From NCBI GenBank assembly GCA_017645945.1, contig JAGCNL010000036.1:1-64000 (forward strand): a stretch of DNA of 64,000 bases, in the 5' to 3' direction. Each line of letters opens with the position of its first letter. Positions within the stretch are counted from its first letter, which is position 1. The stretch comes from Salinivirgaceae bacterium. GTDB taxonomy: Bacteria; Bacteroidota; Bacteroidia; Bacteroidales; SZUA-534. Of the stretch, positions 9,810-17,092 are shown piece by piece. A model generated the notes under the pieces. It was not told where the DNA came from and searched no databases. It saw only the letters and a program-made list of their open reading frames with translations. The translations under genes and the position numbers were made by a program.

Positions 9810-10889
9810 TCAAACTTGCCCTAACTGCGTTTGCTTGTGTTTGAATAGCAGAAAATTCAATTCATCGATGTTGTAATCAACAGAATCCTGATGCGTGATG
9901 TAGTATTCAATTATCAAATCGGCTTTCGATGAATGCGAAATGGCGAACCCTGCGCTGCGCAGGAGCGTTTCGGTTTCATCGAGATTGAGTTTGAGCGATA
10001 TGGCAAGTGCGAAAATGGTGTTTTTGCCTGGAGTGTAATCTTCGTTCGAAATGATTTTTGAAAACAAACGACGGTCGAGGTTTGCATTTTTATAAACTTC
10101 GGCATTCGTCATGTTTTTCTGATGTATAAACTTGAATAACAACTTGTTGAAACTGTCTTCAAGATTGGATAAGATATTGTTGAGGCTGCTGTTTTTTCCA
10201 GCATTGCCAGGTTGTGCCCCCAAGGTCATGCATTGCACGGATAAATCATCCTCATCAAACATCTCGGATGGTGGCATAGGCGCGGACTCACAGCAACAAG
10301 ATGATATTTCGAAGTCTATATTGTTCAGACGTCTTCTTTTACGGATGTCATCTTTTATTAATCTCTCGTCGATGTAACTTTCAACGCCAGCATAGAGTTT
10401 TTGGGCAGCGGCAAATGCATCGTTGTTGTAAACAATCATATAGATGGTCATTGCGCCGTCGTATGAGCCAAGAAAATCGTGGATTGACTTGAGTGCGATG
10501 TTGAGCGCCTTGTTGGGCGGATAGCCGTAGATTCCTGACGAAATCAGCGGAAATGCAACTGACTCAAGTTGTTTATCTGCAGCGAGTTTCAGCGAATTCT
10601 GATAGCAGTTGTATAGCAAGGTTTCTTGTTGAGTGTCGCCTTCCTTATAAATCGGACCTGCAGTGTGGATAATGAATTTTGCCCGCGAGTCAAAGCCGTC
10701 GGTGATAACCGCCTCGCCAGTTTTTATTGGCGCCAGTTTGTCGCAGGCCTGCTGAAGTTTCTGCTTTCCTGCAGCCTTGAAAATGGCTCCGCATACACCA
10801 CCGCCCATCTGCAACTGCGTGTTGGCCGCATTGACAATTGCGTCGACAGATATTTTGGTTATATCGTTCCTGCTAATTAGTAATGGCAT
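9810..10889 (-). CDS. Macro-domain (ADP-ribose binding) protein with C-terminal helical domain
   Basis: 359 residues. The first about 170 residues are a macro domain: ISRNDITKISVDAIVNAAN is the adenine/ribose-binding start and MGGGVCGAI the glycine-rich loop; SSGIYGYP is the second phosphate loop. Macro domains bind or hydrolyse ADP-ribose conjugates or O-acetyl-ADP-ribose. The C-terminal about 120 residues (DRRLFSKIISNEDYTP, then LNLDETETLLRSAGF and SHSSKADLIIEYY) match a helical, XRE-like domain that I recall at the end of many macro proteins in gut Firmicutes and Bacteroidetes. ATG 10889 is preferred to a TTG at 10913. It diverges from a VWA gene over a 119-bp shared promoter region. Confidence 0.87.
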   Translation of the reverse strand: MPLLISRNDITKISVDAIVNAANTQLQMGGGVCGAIFKAAGKQKLQQACDKLAPIKTGEAVITDGFDSRAKFIIHTAGPIYKEGDTQQETLLYNCYQNSLKLAADKQLESVAFPLISSGIYGYPPNKALNIALKSIHDFLGSYDGAMTIYMIVYNNDAFAAAQKLYAGVESYIDERLIKDDIRKRRRLNNIDFEISSCCCESAPMPPSEMFDEDDLSVQCMTLGAQPGNAGKNSSLNNILSNLEDSFNKLLFKFIHQKNMTNAEVYKNANLDRRLFSKIISNEDYTPGKNTIFALAISLKLNLDETETLLRSAGFAISHSSKADLIIEYYITHQDSVDYNIDELNFLLFKHKQTQLGQV

Positions 10890-11008
10890 AACTAAATTGT
10901 TTGTTTTCAGCAAATGTAAGAAATGTCGCTTTTAGGGCGACATCATTTCGGATTTATCGGTCAATTTTTGCAGAGTAAAATTTTGTTGAACCTTTAAAAT
11001 TATGTGTT

Positions 11009-11656
11009 ATGAAGAACAACATTACAGAACTCATTTTCGTCATCGACCAATCTGGTTCGATGTCAGGATTGGAAGACGACACCATTGGCGGATTCAATTC
11101 AATGCTTGAAAAACAGCGCAATGAGAAAGGCGTTTGCCACATTTCGACAGTTTTCTTTGACAATAGTTCGGAAGTGATTCATGACCGCCGCAACATTAGT
11201 GCAGTTGAGCCGCTGACACGCAAAGACTACACGCCAGGCGGTTCGACAGCCCTTCTCGACGCTCTGGGCGATGCCATTAACCACACCGTCAAGGTTCAAA
11301 AGAAGTTGGCTGATAAGGAAAGGGCTGACAATGTGGTTTTTGTAATCATAACCGATGGCGAGGAAAACTCATCGAGTCGTTTTTCGGCGCGAAAAGTCAA
11401 GCAGATGATATCGTGCGAACAGGAAAAGTACGGTTGGGAGTTTATCTTTCTTGGTGCAAACATCGATGCTGTCAAGACAGCGGGCCACTATGGAATTAGA
11501 GCATCGCGGGCAAGCAATTTTGTTTGTGACTCGATGGGAGTGGGATTGAACTTCTGCTGTGTTTCGGAAGCAGTGTCAACGCTTCGCGAAGAGGGTTGTA
11601 TTTCTGACGACTGGGCCGCGGAAATCCAAAAGGATTATAAACAGAGAGGTCGGTAG
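11009..11656 (+). CDS. Von Willebrand factor A domain protein
   Basis: 215 residues, essentially one cytoplasmic VWA domain without a signal peptide. The metal-ion-dependent adhesion site is intact: DQSGSMSG (Asp13, Ser15, Ser17), the Thr in PGGSTALLDALG and the Asp in IITDGEENSS. VWA proteins of this size act as metal-dependent protein-binding scaffolds, often beside stress or nucleotide-signal proteins. The divergent macro-domain gene is the likely partner, but no direct function can be read. Tellurite-resistance TerY proteins are the closest analogues I can think of; no TerD-type gene is seen nearby. Confidence 0.85.
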   Translation: MKNNITELIFVIDQSGSMSGLEDDTIGGFNSMLEKQRNEKGVCHISTVFFDNSSEVIHDRRNISAVEPLTRKDYTPGGSTALLDALGDAINHTVKVQKKLADKERADNVVFVIITDGEENSSSRFSARKVKQMISCEQEKYGWEFIFLGANIDAVKTAGHYGIRASRASNFVCDSMGVGLNFCCVSEAVSTLREEGCISDDWAAEIQKDYKQRGR

Positions 11657-11727
11657 TATTGGAGATTATTTTGCATGATGCGATGCTTTGCATTTCCATA
11701 AAATTCTCTCATCACCACTAAAAACAA

Positions 11728-11756
11728 GTAGAGGCGTCACAATGTGGCGCCTCTAC
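11728..11756. repeat. Dispersed palindromic repeat, copy 1
   Basis: GTAGAGGCG (11728-11736) pairs with CGCCTCTAC (11748-11756), and inner bases extend the stem. It is one of three copies of a GTAGAGRCG...CGYCTCTAC hairpin in the window (others at 14280 and 27092). Here it directly precedes the uxuA remnant on the minus strand, as copy 2 precedes the intact uxuA end. Confidence 0.8.
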
Positions 11757-11780
11757 TATGTTAATTACCTAAAAATCAGC

Positions 11781-11858
11781 CTAATCTTTCATCTTGTACT
11801 CAATTCCCGTCATCAGACCAGAGATTTCTGCCAGGCCGCGCATACGTCCGCATAGGGG
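11781..11858 (-). pseudogene. Remnant of the 3' end of a second uxuA (mannonate dehydratase)
   Basis: 26 codons including the TAG stop translate to PLCGRMRGLAEISGL followed by MTGIEYKMKD, which matches the last residues of the intact UxuA encoded at 14334-15554 (PLCGRMRGLAEIAGL, MTGIEYEM). Over 23 aligned codons I count 12 nucleotide differences, 10 of them synonymous. Upstream in frame there is a stop (11865-11867), so only the tail survives. The homology continues beyond the stop through the spacer into the hairpin at 11728-11756, matching the arrangement at 14280-14340. Confidence 0.85.
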
Positions 11859-11899
11859 CTTATGTCAAATTGTTTTAAACAATGAATGCCACATTTTTT

Positions 11900-11907
11900 T
11901 ATATTTG
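11900..11907 (+). promoter_or_regulatory. Candidate Bacteroidetes -7 box for the DUF2157 operon
   Basis: TATATTTG fits the Bacteroidetes primary-sigma -7 consensus TAnnTTTG and lies 22 nt before the ATG at 11930. No clear TTTG -33 box is seen at the expected distance, so the assignment is tentative. Confidence 0.4.
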
Positions 11908-11929
11908 AATAATCAATAAATCTTAAAAT

Positions 11930-12838
11930 ATGACAAATCTGGATTCTGAATTGCCTAATGTAACGGCAAGTAAAGTCAGATTGGCCGATGCCGCAGCTTG
12001 GTCGCGCTTTACGCAGATAGCCTCATTGGTGATAGGGGTTGGTCTTTTCTTATCAGGTCTCGTCTTTTTCTTTGCTTACAACTGGCAGTTGATTCATCGT
12101 TTTGTGAAACTTGGCATTGTGGCATTTTTAATGCTGGCGCTTATGCTTTCGATTATCAGAGTGTCGATGAGTACTTTGGTCCGAAATGTGGCTATTTCGT
12201 CAATGAGTGTGCTTGTCGGGGCGTTTTTGGCAATTATCGGACAGGCATATAATGTTGAAGCTGATACACATACATTCTTTCTGACATGGGCGTTATGTAT
12301 TGCGGTGTGGGTTTTTATTGCCGATTTCTATCCGTTGTGGCTGTGCTTTTTGGCGTTGATTTCCATAGGAGTAATACCATTCTTTTTCGGAAGTCTTTGG
12401 TGTTTCTCTTTTATATTACTTTATGGAATAGCGTGGCTGGCCTTTTTCTTTATCGCGCCAAAGCTTACATCAATCATCTCGCCAGCACCTTCTTGGTTTA
12501 AGAATCTGTTAATCACTTTGGTATTCGGTGTGGCTACGGTAGCAATATGTGATGTGATTATTGTCGGACATTGGCCGAATATTATTTTGGCATTGATTGT
12601 TGTGGCGGCAATTATTAATATGGCTTTGAAAAACAAAAGTTTGTGGTTTTATACTTTGCCTTTCCTTGGCGGATTTTGTGTGATAGAAGCGCTTGCGATT
12701 AAAATTGCACTAAAATATGATGCTATTGGTGAAACAATTATTTTAAATATTTGGATAATGATTGGTGCCGTGGTAGCTTCGGTGTTTGCAATCAATTCGA
12801 AAAGGAAAGAGTGGAAAAAACAAGAAATAGAGGAGTGA
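11930..12838 (+). CDS. DUF2157 family multi-pass membrane protein
   Basis: 302 residues with about eight hydrophobic helices after a short polar N terminus (about 30 residues). The opening helices carry G-V-G-L-F-L-S-G-L and FFFAYNW, which I associate with DUF2157 membrane proteins. It is the first gene of a tight trio: the stop at 12838 is followed immediately by the next ATG at 12840, and the third gene overlaps the second. The DUF2157, DUF4401 and GDYXXLXY genes are commonly clustered in bacteria, but no biochemical role is known to me. The operon lies between two uxuA-end repeats. Confidence 0.78.
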   Translation: MTNLDSELPNVTASKVRLADAAAWSRFTQIASLVIGVGLFLSGLVFFFAYNWQLIHRFVKLGIVAFLMLALMLSIIRVSMSTLVRNVAISSMSVLVGAFLAIIGQAYNVEADTHTFFLTWALCIAVWVFIADFYPLWLCFLALISIGVIPFFFGSLWCFSFILLYGIAWLAFFFIAPKLTSIISPAPSWFKNLLITLVFGVATVAICDVIIVGHWPNIILALIVVAAIINMALKNKSLWFYTLPFLGGFCVIEALAIKIALKYDAIGETIILNIWIMIGAVVASVFAINSKRKEWKKQEIEE

Positions 12839-12839
12839 T

Positions 12840-13775
12840 ATGGATACTATCGAACAAAATAAAACCGCCGACAGGCAGTCATGGCCTATAAAGATTCTGT
12901 TATTTATCGGAAGTCTGTTTATTGCAGCATTAGTATTGTCTTTTTTTATTATTGAATCTGTAGATTCCATAGCTGCCATATTATTTTCACTAATGGCGCT
13001 TAGTGGAGCAGTAATCCATACGGTCAAGTCCGATAACGATACAGGAGCGATGCTGATAGCGTTACCGCTATTTATAACAGGTTATGTATTAATGTTTCTT
13101 TCAGGATGGGATGAATCATTGTTATTGTTTATTCAGTTATTGATTTCAGCTGTCTCTTTTTATTTCAGCAAGAGCTATTCTATTGGTCAGATACTGCTTC
13201 TTTATTCGTTGGCACTGTTACCAGCCATATTTTTCTCGTTTGATGGGCCTTTCCATTCTAGGCATTTTCATATATATAGCTTTGTTATTATACTAATCTA
13301 TATGGTCCTTTATGCCGCAACCATAAAACCGTGGCTGTTTTCAATCGATATAATTGCGCGCCATATAAGGACATTTAAGTTTTCAACTGCATTAATTTCA
13401 GCGGTATTGGTATTTTGGGCATTGCCGTTATACTCAATTGTTTTTGCGGCTGCAAGTTACGCCATTTCCGTTGTTTTGCTAAAAAAGTATGTCAAAGGCA
13501 GAAATCTGATAATCGGTTGTGTTTTGGCACTGCTATGCTGCGCTTCAACAGCCGCGTATCCAGTAATGGCGTTGGCATTTTTAGGAATGCTGCTGGCATT
13601 TGCAATGCTCGACTATGTAGGTCTTGTTATATTCTCCGCAACCCTAATTGTCGGAATATCAAAGTTCTATTACGATTTGAATATGTCGTTGGTAAACAAG
13701 TCGTATATGCTATTGGCATCGGGTGCTTTGTTTTTATTGTTGTTCTACTGTATCAAACGTTTACAAAATGAGTAA
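12840..13775 (+). CDS. DUF4401 family multi-pass membrane protein
   Basis: 311 residues, very hydrophobic, with about nine or ten predicted membrane helices and a short charged tail (CIKRLQNE). There are no enzymatic motifs. The assignment to DUF4401 rests on its place directly between a DUF2157 gene and a GDYXXLXY gene, on length and on topology, so it is an inference. It starts 1 bp after the upstream stop and its last codons overlap the next gene by 8 bp, so translation is probably coupled. Confidence 0.7.
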   Translation: MDTIEQNKTADRQSWPIKILLFIGSLFIAALVLSFFIIESVDSIAAILFSLMALSGAVIHTVKSDNDTGAMLIALPLFITGYVLMFLSGWDESLLLFIQLLISAVSFYFSKSYSIGQILLLYSLALLPAIFFSFDGPFHSRHFHIYSFVIILIYMVLYAATIKPWLFSIDIIARHIRTFKFSTALISAVLVFWALPLYSIVFAAASYAISVVLLKKYVKGRNLIIGCVLALLCCASTAAYPVMALAFLGMLLAFAMLDYVGLVIFSATLIVGISKFYYDLNMSLVNKSYMLLASGALFLLLFYCIKRLQNE

Positions 13776-14250
13776 GATAAAGAAAATTATATTGGCGCTG
13801 AATCTGCTTTTTGTATTCGGGTTCTTTGCTTTTTCTGTGGTAAAGAAAGAGCGTCTTTACGCTAACGGCACGGAGATACTTTTGAAACTGGCACCAGTCG
13901 ACCCCCGTTCGCTTATGCAGGGCGATTATATGGAACTGAATTATGAAGTAACAAATCAAATTAGAATAAGCGATGGCAATGGTAAGTATGTTGTCGTAAA
14001 AGTGGGCTCCGATGGTGTTGCCAAATACGAAAGACAACAAGATGATAAGGAACTGAACGAAGGCGAATTGCTGATTTGTTACAAAGTCAATAGCAAAAGA
14101 AGAAAATGTATTGGAGCCGAAAACTATTTTTTCCAAGAAGGCACTGGCAATAAATTTGCTGATGCAGAATATGGTCTGCTTAAAGTGGATGACGATGGCA
14201 ACTGTGTGCTAGTTGGTCTGTGCGACAGGGACAAGCGGATTATTAAATAA
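13768..14250 (+). CDS. GDYXXLXY family protein
   Basis: 160 residues. One N-terminal signal-anchor (I-I-L-A-L-N-L-L-F-V-F-G-F-F-A-F), then an extracytoplasmic domain holding the family signature QGDYMELNYEV, an exact GDYxxLxY match. A second conserved-looking segment is VGLCDRDKRIIK at the C terminus. The ATG at 13768 overlaps the end of the DUF4401 gene. The family is usually encoded with DUF2157/DUF4401 proteins; its job is unknown, but one exported domain with two integral membrane partners suggests an envelope complex. Confidence 0.85.
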   Translation: MSKIKKIILALNLLFVFGFFAFSVVKKERLYANGTEILLKLAPVDPRSLMQGDYMELNYEVTNQIRISDGNGKYVVVKVGSDGVAKYERQQDDKELNEGELLICYKVNSKRRKCIGAENYFFQEGTGNKFADAEYGLLKVDDDGNCVLVGLCDRDKRIIK

Positions 14251-14279
14251 AAGACGACATTACAATGTGATAAAAACAC

Positions 14280-14307
14280 GTAGAGACGTGCCACGGCGCG
14301 TCTCTAC
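14280..14307. repeat. Dispersed palindromic repeat, copy 2 (probable bidirectional terminator)
   Basis: GTAGAGACG (14280-14288) pairs with CGTCTCTAC (14299-14307), with GCC/GGC extending the stem inward. It lies between the convergent GDYXXLXY and uxuA genes, where it could stop transcription from either side, although flanking T-runs are weak. Confidence 0.78.
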
Positions 14308-14333
14308 TCTGTAAACTACTGAAATTCAGCTAA

Positions 14334-15554
14334 TTATTTCTTCTTTGTCATCTCATATTCAATACCCGTCATAAGGCCAGCAATTTCAGCCAGGCCGCGC
14401 ATACGGCCGCAGAGCGGATAGCCTGCGTTGTAGATGTTCTTGTCGGCGTCAAGGTCGTTCAGGATGCGGATGCCGTGGTCGGGGCGGAAGGGCATACGAA
14501 TGTCCTTGCGGCCCTCTTTGATGCGGCGCTGCTGCTCCTTGAGCAAGGCCTCCACAATGGCGGGCATATCAAGGCTGCCTTTCAGGTGGCCCGACTCGTA
14601 GAAACTGAAATCGTCCAAGTGCTGAGTGTTGCGCAGGTGCACAAAGTGGATGGCGTCGGCAAAGCGCTCGGCAATGGCCACCAGGTCGTTGTCGGGACGA
14701 CCAGAGAGTGAGCCAGTGCAGTAGGTGATGCCGTTGCGCAGGCTCGGATTGGCCTTACGCAGCCATTCCAAGTCTTCCATACAGCCGATGATGCGCGGCA
14801 TTCCCAGAACGGGGTACGGCGGGTCGTCGGGGTGAACGCACAGGTTCACATTGTACTTCTCGCAGGTCGGAATCACGTCGTCAAGGAAACGCTTCATATT
14901 GGCGCGCAACTTCTCCTTGTCAATGTCCTTGTAAGTCGATATGTACTTCAGGAACAGCGCTTTGGGGTCTTTCACAGTGCCGTCAATCACACCGTTCACA
15001 AAGCCTTGAGTCAGCACAATGATAATGTAGGTCAACTCCTCGCATTTCTCCTTGCTGAACGTCTTGAAAAGTTCCTTCGCCTTAGCCACAACCTCGGCGG
15101 GATATTCGTTCTCGGCGTTGGGGCGGCAGAGAATGTAGCAGTCCCACGCCACAAACGTTGTGAAGTCGAAATACAGGCCCTCGCCGCCGCCTGGGTGCTT
15201 GTAGGTGAGCGATGTGCGCGACCAGTCGAGCACAGGCATAAAATTGTAGCAGACAGTGTCGATGCCGCACTCGCCAAGGTTTTGCAGCGATTTCTTGTAG
15301 TTCTCGATGTGCAGGTCGCGCTCGGCCGAGCAGGTTTTGATAGCCTCGCTCACGGGCAGACTCTCGACCACGCTCCAGCGCAGCCCTTTAGCCTCAATGG
15401 CGTTCTTTACTTTCAGAATCTCGTCTTTCTCCCATACAACGCCGATGGGAAGGTGGTGCAAGGCTGTAACAACGCCTTCGACACCCATTTGTACCAAATT
15501 GTCGAGCGTGATTGGGTCGTTGAACCCGAACCAGCGCCAAGTTTTTTCGAGCAT
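14334..15554 (-). CDS. uxuA: Mannonate dehydratase
   Basis: 406 residues. Removes water from D-mannonate to give 2-keto-3-deoxy-D-gluconate in the glucuronate pathway. Recognised by the start LEKTWRWFGFNDPITL, the HHLPIGVVW loop, CVHPDDPP, CTGSLSGRP, and the metal-binding HFVHLRNTQ and FRPDHGIR segments that provide conserved His residues; length agrees with the family (about 390-410). It is last in a minus-strand run: lacI, GH67 alpha-glucuronidase, SDR oxidoreductase, four-helix-bundle insertion, uxuA. The last 23 or so codons have a diverged duplicate at 11781-11858. Confidence 0.96.
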   Translation of the reverse strand: MLEKTWRWFGFNDPITLDNLVQMGVEGVVTALHHLPIGVVWEKDEILKVKNAIEAKGLRWSVVESLPVSEAIKTCSAERDLHIENYKKSLQNLGECGIDTVCYNFMPVLDWSRTSLTYKHPGGGEGLYFDFTTFVAWDCYILCRPNAENEYPAEVVAKAKELFKTFSKEKCEELTYIIIVLTQGFVNGVIDGTVKDPKALFLKYISTYKDIDKEKLRANMKRFLDDVIPTCEKYNVNLCVHPDDPPYPVLGMPRIIGCMEDLEWLRKANPSLRNGITYCTGSLSGRPDNDLVAIAERFADAIHFVHLRNTQHLDDFSFYESGHLKGSLDMPAIVEALLKEQQRRIKEGRKDIRMPFRPDHGIRILNDLDADKNIYNAGYPLCGRMRGLAEIAGLMTGIEYEMTKKK

Positions 15555-15558
15555 AATT

Positions 15559-15636
15559 AGTTACAAGTTACAAGTGATAAGTTACAAGTTTTTAGTTAAT
15601 AAGGTACAAGTTGCAAGTTGCAAGTTTCAAGTAATT
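15559..15636. repeat. Degenerate heptamer array (AGTTNCA)
   Basis: About eleven 7-bp units, mostly AGTTACA or AGTTGCA, with one 1-nt slip near 15601. It fills the spacer between the uxuA start and the four-helix-bundle stop. A similar array in inverted orientation lies on the other side of that gene (16082-16130). Confidence 0.8.
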
Positions 15637-15642
15637 AGACAT

Positions 15643-16065
15643 TTATCGTTGAGAATATTGTTGTTTTGCATCAGGTGTTTTTTCGGGTGCTGATTGGTTG
15701 CAGTTGTTCAGTGTAGCAATCATTTTGTTCAGCATTCGTTCCACTTCTGCTGCTTTTGTTTCGATTTGTTTTATCAAGTCAAAATCACTTATATACCCAA
15801 GATTCTGTGCGATAGTGATTTGTGTTTGTAATTCATAAAGTGAGCCTCTGGATATTTGCAGAAAACGACAATATTCTTTTGAATAATAACGTCCTGTTCC
15901 TTCTGCTATATTCGATGGTATTGAGACAGCACTTCTTCGCATTTGAGCCGATAAAGCATATTCTTCGACTTTCGGAATCTGATTGATGAGTTTGTATGTA
16001 TCAGTAACCAAATCGATTGATTTTTGCCATACAATCAAATCTTTATACGATTTAATGCTGTTCAT
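15643..16065 (-). CDS. Four-helix-bundle protein (S23 / 23S rRNA intervening-sequence protein family)
   Basis: 140 residues, all helical. Y-K-D-L-I-V-W-Q-K-S near the start and M-R-R-S-A-V-S-I-P-S-N-I-A-E-G in the middle are the hallmarks of the TIGR02436 four-helix-bundle family. Members were first found inside 23S rRNA intervening sequences, and most free-standing ones have no known role; the related Avd protein works in diversity-generating retroelements, but no reverse transcriptase or variable repeat is seen here. The gene interrupts the otherwise metabolic uxuA-SDR operon and is framed by inverted heptamer arrays, which suggests insertion. Confidence 0.92.
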   Translation of the reverse strand: MNSIKSYKDLIVWQKSIDLVTDTYKLINQIPKVEEYALSAQMRRSAVSIPSNIAEGTGRYYSKEYCRFLQISRGSLYELQTQITIAQNLGYISDFDLIKQIETKAAEVERMLNKMIATLNNCNQSAPEKTPDAKQQYSQR

Positions 16066-16081
16066 AATACGTAAATAATTG

Positions 16082-16130
16082 TCACTTTACAACTTACGAT
16101 TTACTTGTCACTTGTACCTTGCACCTTGTC
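16082..16130. repeat. Degenerate heptamer array (ACTTGTN)
   Basis: Seven 7-bp units: TCACTTT, ACAACTT, ACGATTT, ACTTGTC, ACTTGTA, CCTTGCA, CCTTGTC. This is the same motif family as the array at 15559-15636 but in the opposite orientation, so the two frame the four-helix-bundle gene as imperfect inverted repeats. Confidence 0.78.
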
Positions 16131-16137
16131 ACTATAA

Positions 16138-16965
16138 TCAAACTCCGCTGAATGTGCTGAAGCCACCATCAATTGGCAGGTTGGCGCCAGTGATGAACGA
16201 TGCGGCGTCAGAGCACAGGAATTGGATGGCGCCGTTCAACTCGTTGATGTCGCCAAAGCGGCGCATTGGGGTGTTGGCCAGCACTTTGTGGCTGCGTTCG
16301 GTGAGCGAACCGTCGGGGTTCAAAAGCACAGCGCGGTTTTGGTCGCCAATGAAGAAGCCAGGTGCAACAGAGTTTACGCGGATGCCGTCGCCATATTTCA
16401 GCGCCATTTCCATTGCCATCCACTGCGTGAAGTTGGTCACAGCGGCTTTTGCGGCCGAGTAGCCAGGCACGTTGGTCATCGACTGCAGAGCGGCCATCGA
16501 CGAGATGTTCACCATTGCGCCCTTCTTCTGTTTGGCCATAATCTCGCCAACTACAATCGACGGGTAAACAGTTCCGTTCATATTCAGGTTGGTAACCTTG
16601 TTCCAGTCCTCAATTTTCATATCGAAGATAGGTTGGTCGGGGCGGAGAGTGGCGCCAGGCATATTGCCGCCAGCGATGTTGATAAGGATGTCGATGCGAC
16701 CCCATTTCTCAACCACCTTGTTGGCCATTGCTTTGATTGAATCGATGTCCAAAACGTTGCAAATCAAGCCCATTGCCTCGCCGTTGCCGATGGCGTTCAA
16801 TTCCTCGATACGTTTGTCGAGTTGCTCCTGACGGATGTCGAGAGCCACCACTTTTGCGCCGGCGCGCATAAAACTTTTGGCCACGCTGCCACCCAGAACG
16901 CCACCTGCGCCTGTGATGATGGCAACCTTGCCTTCAATGCTGTACATTTGAGTGTTGTTGTCCAT
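16138..16965 (-). CDS. SDR-family oxidoreductase, probable D-mannonate (fructuronate) oxidoreductase
   Basis: 275 residues. Classical short-chain dehydrogenase: NAD(P)-binding TGAGGVLGG near residue 18, acidic residue after beta-2 (VVALDI) favouring NAD, NIAGG, catalytic Ser in NISSMAAL and the YSAAK catalytic Tyr/Lys pair. The position between the GH67 gene and uxuA points to the fructuronate/mannonate step, catalysed in many Bacteroidetes by an SDR instead of the E. coli UxuB type; this substrate is an inference from context. 2-deoxygluconate or 5-ketogluconate reductase activity is an alternative. ATG 16965 is the first in frame; ATG six codons later is possible. Confidence 0.85.
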   Translation of the reverse strand: MDNNTQMYSIEGKVAIITGAGGVLGGSVAKSFMRAGAKVVALDIRQEQLDKRIEELNAIGNGEAMGLICNVLDIDSIKAMANKVVEKWGRIDILINIAGGNMPGATLRPDQPIFDMKIEDWNKVTNLNMNGTVYPSIVVGEIMAKQKKGAMVNISSMAALQSMTNVPGYSAAKAAVTNFTQWMAMEMALKYGDGIRVNSVAPGFFIGDQNRAVLLNPDGSLTERSHKVLANTPMRRFGDINELNGAIQFLCSDAASFITGANLPIDGGFSTFSGV

Positions 16966-17000
16966 AATACTTTGATTTTTAAATGTTTTTGATTCTATTT

Positions 17001-17091
17001 TTGGACTTCAGACCACAGACTTCAGACAACGGACTTTCGCCGTCTCTCAACTGCGCCTTCAGTCATAAAGTTTTCAATTTTCAATTTTCAA
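17001..17091. repeat. Two short heptamer arrays in the GH67-SDR spacer
   Basis: 17001-17035 reads as five 7-bp units sharing GAC at fixed phase (TTGGACT, TCAGACC, ACAGACT, TCAGACA, ACGGACT). 17071-17091 holds three perfect TTTTCAA units ending just before the GH67 stop. Both have period 7, like the arrays near 15.6 and 16.1 kb, but with unrelated unit sequences. Confidence 0.7.
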
Positions 17092-17092
17092 T

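Noticed and set aside
15643..16065. Avd component of a diversity-generating retroelement
   Set aside because: The fold is related, but no reverse transcriptase, template repeat or variable repeat is present in the neighbourhood.
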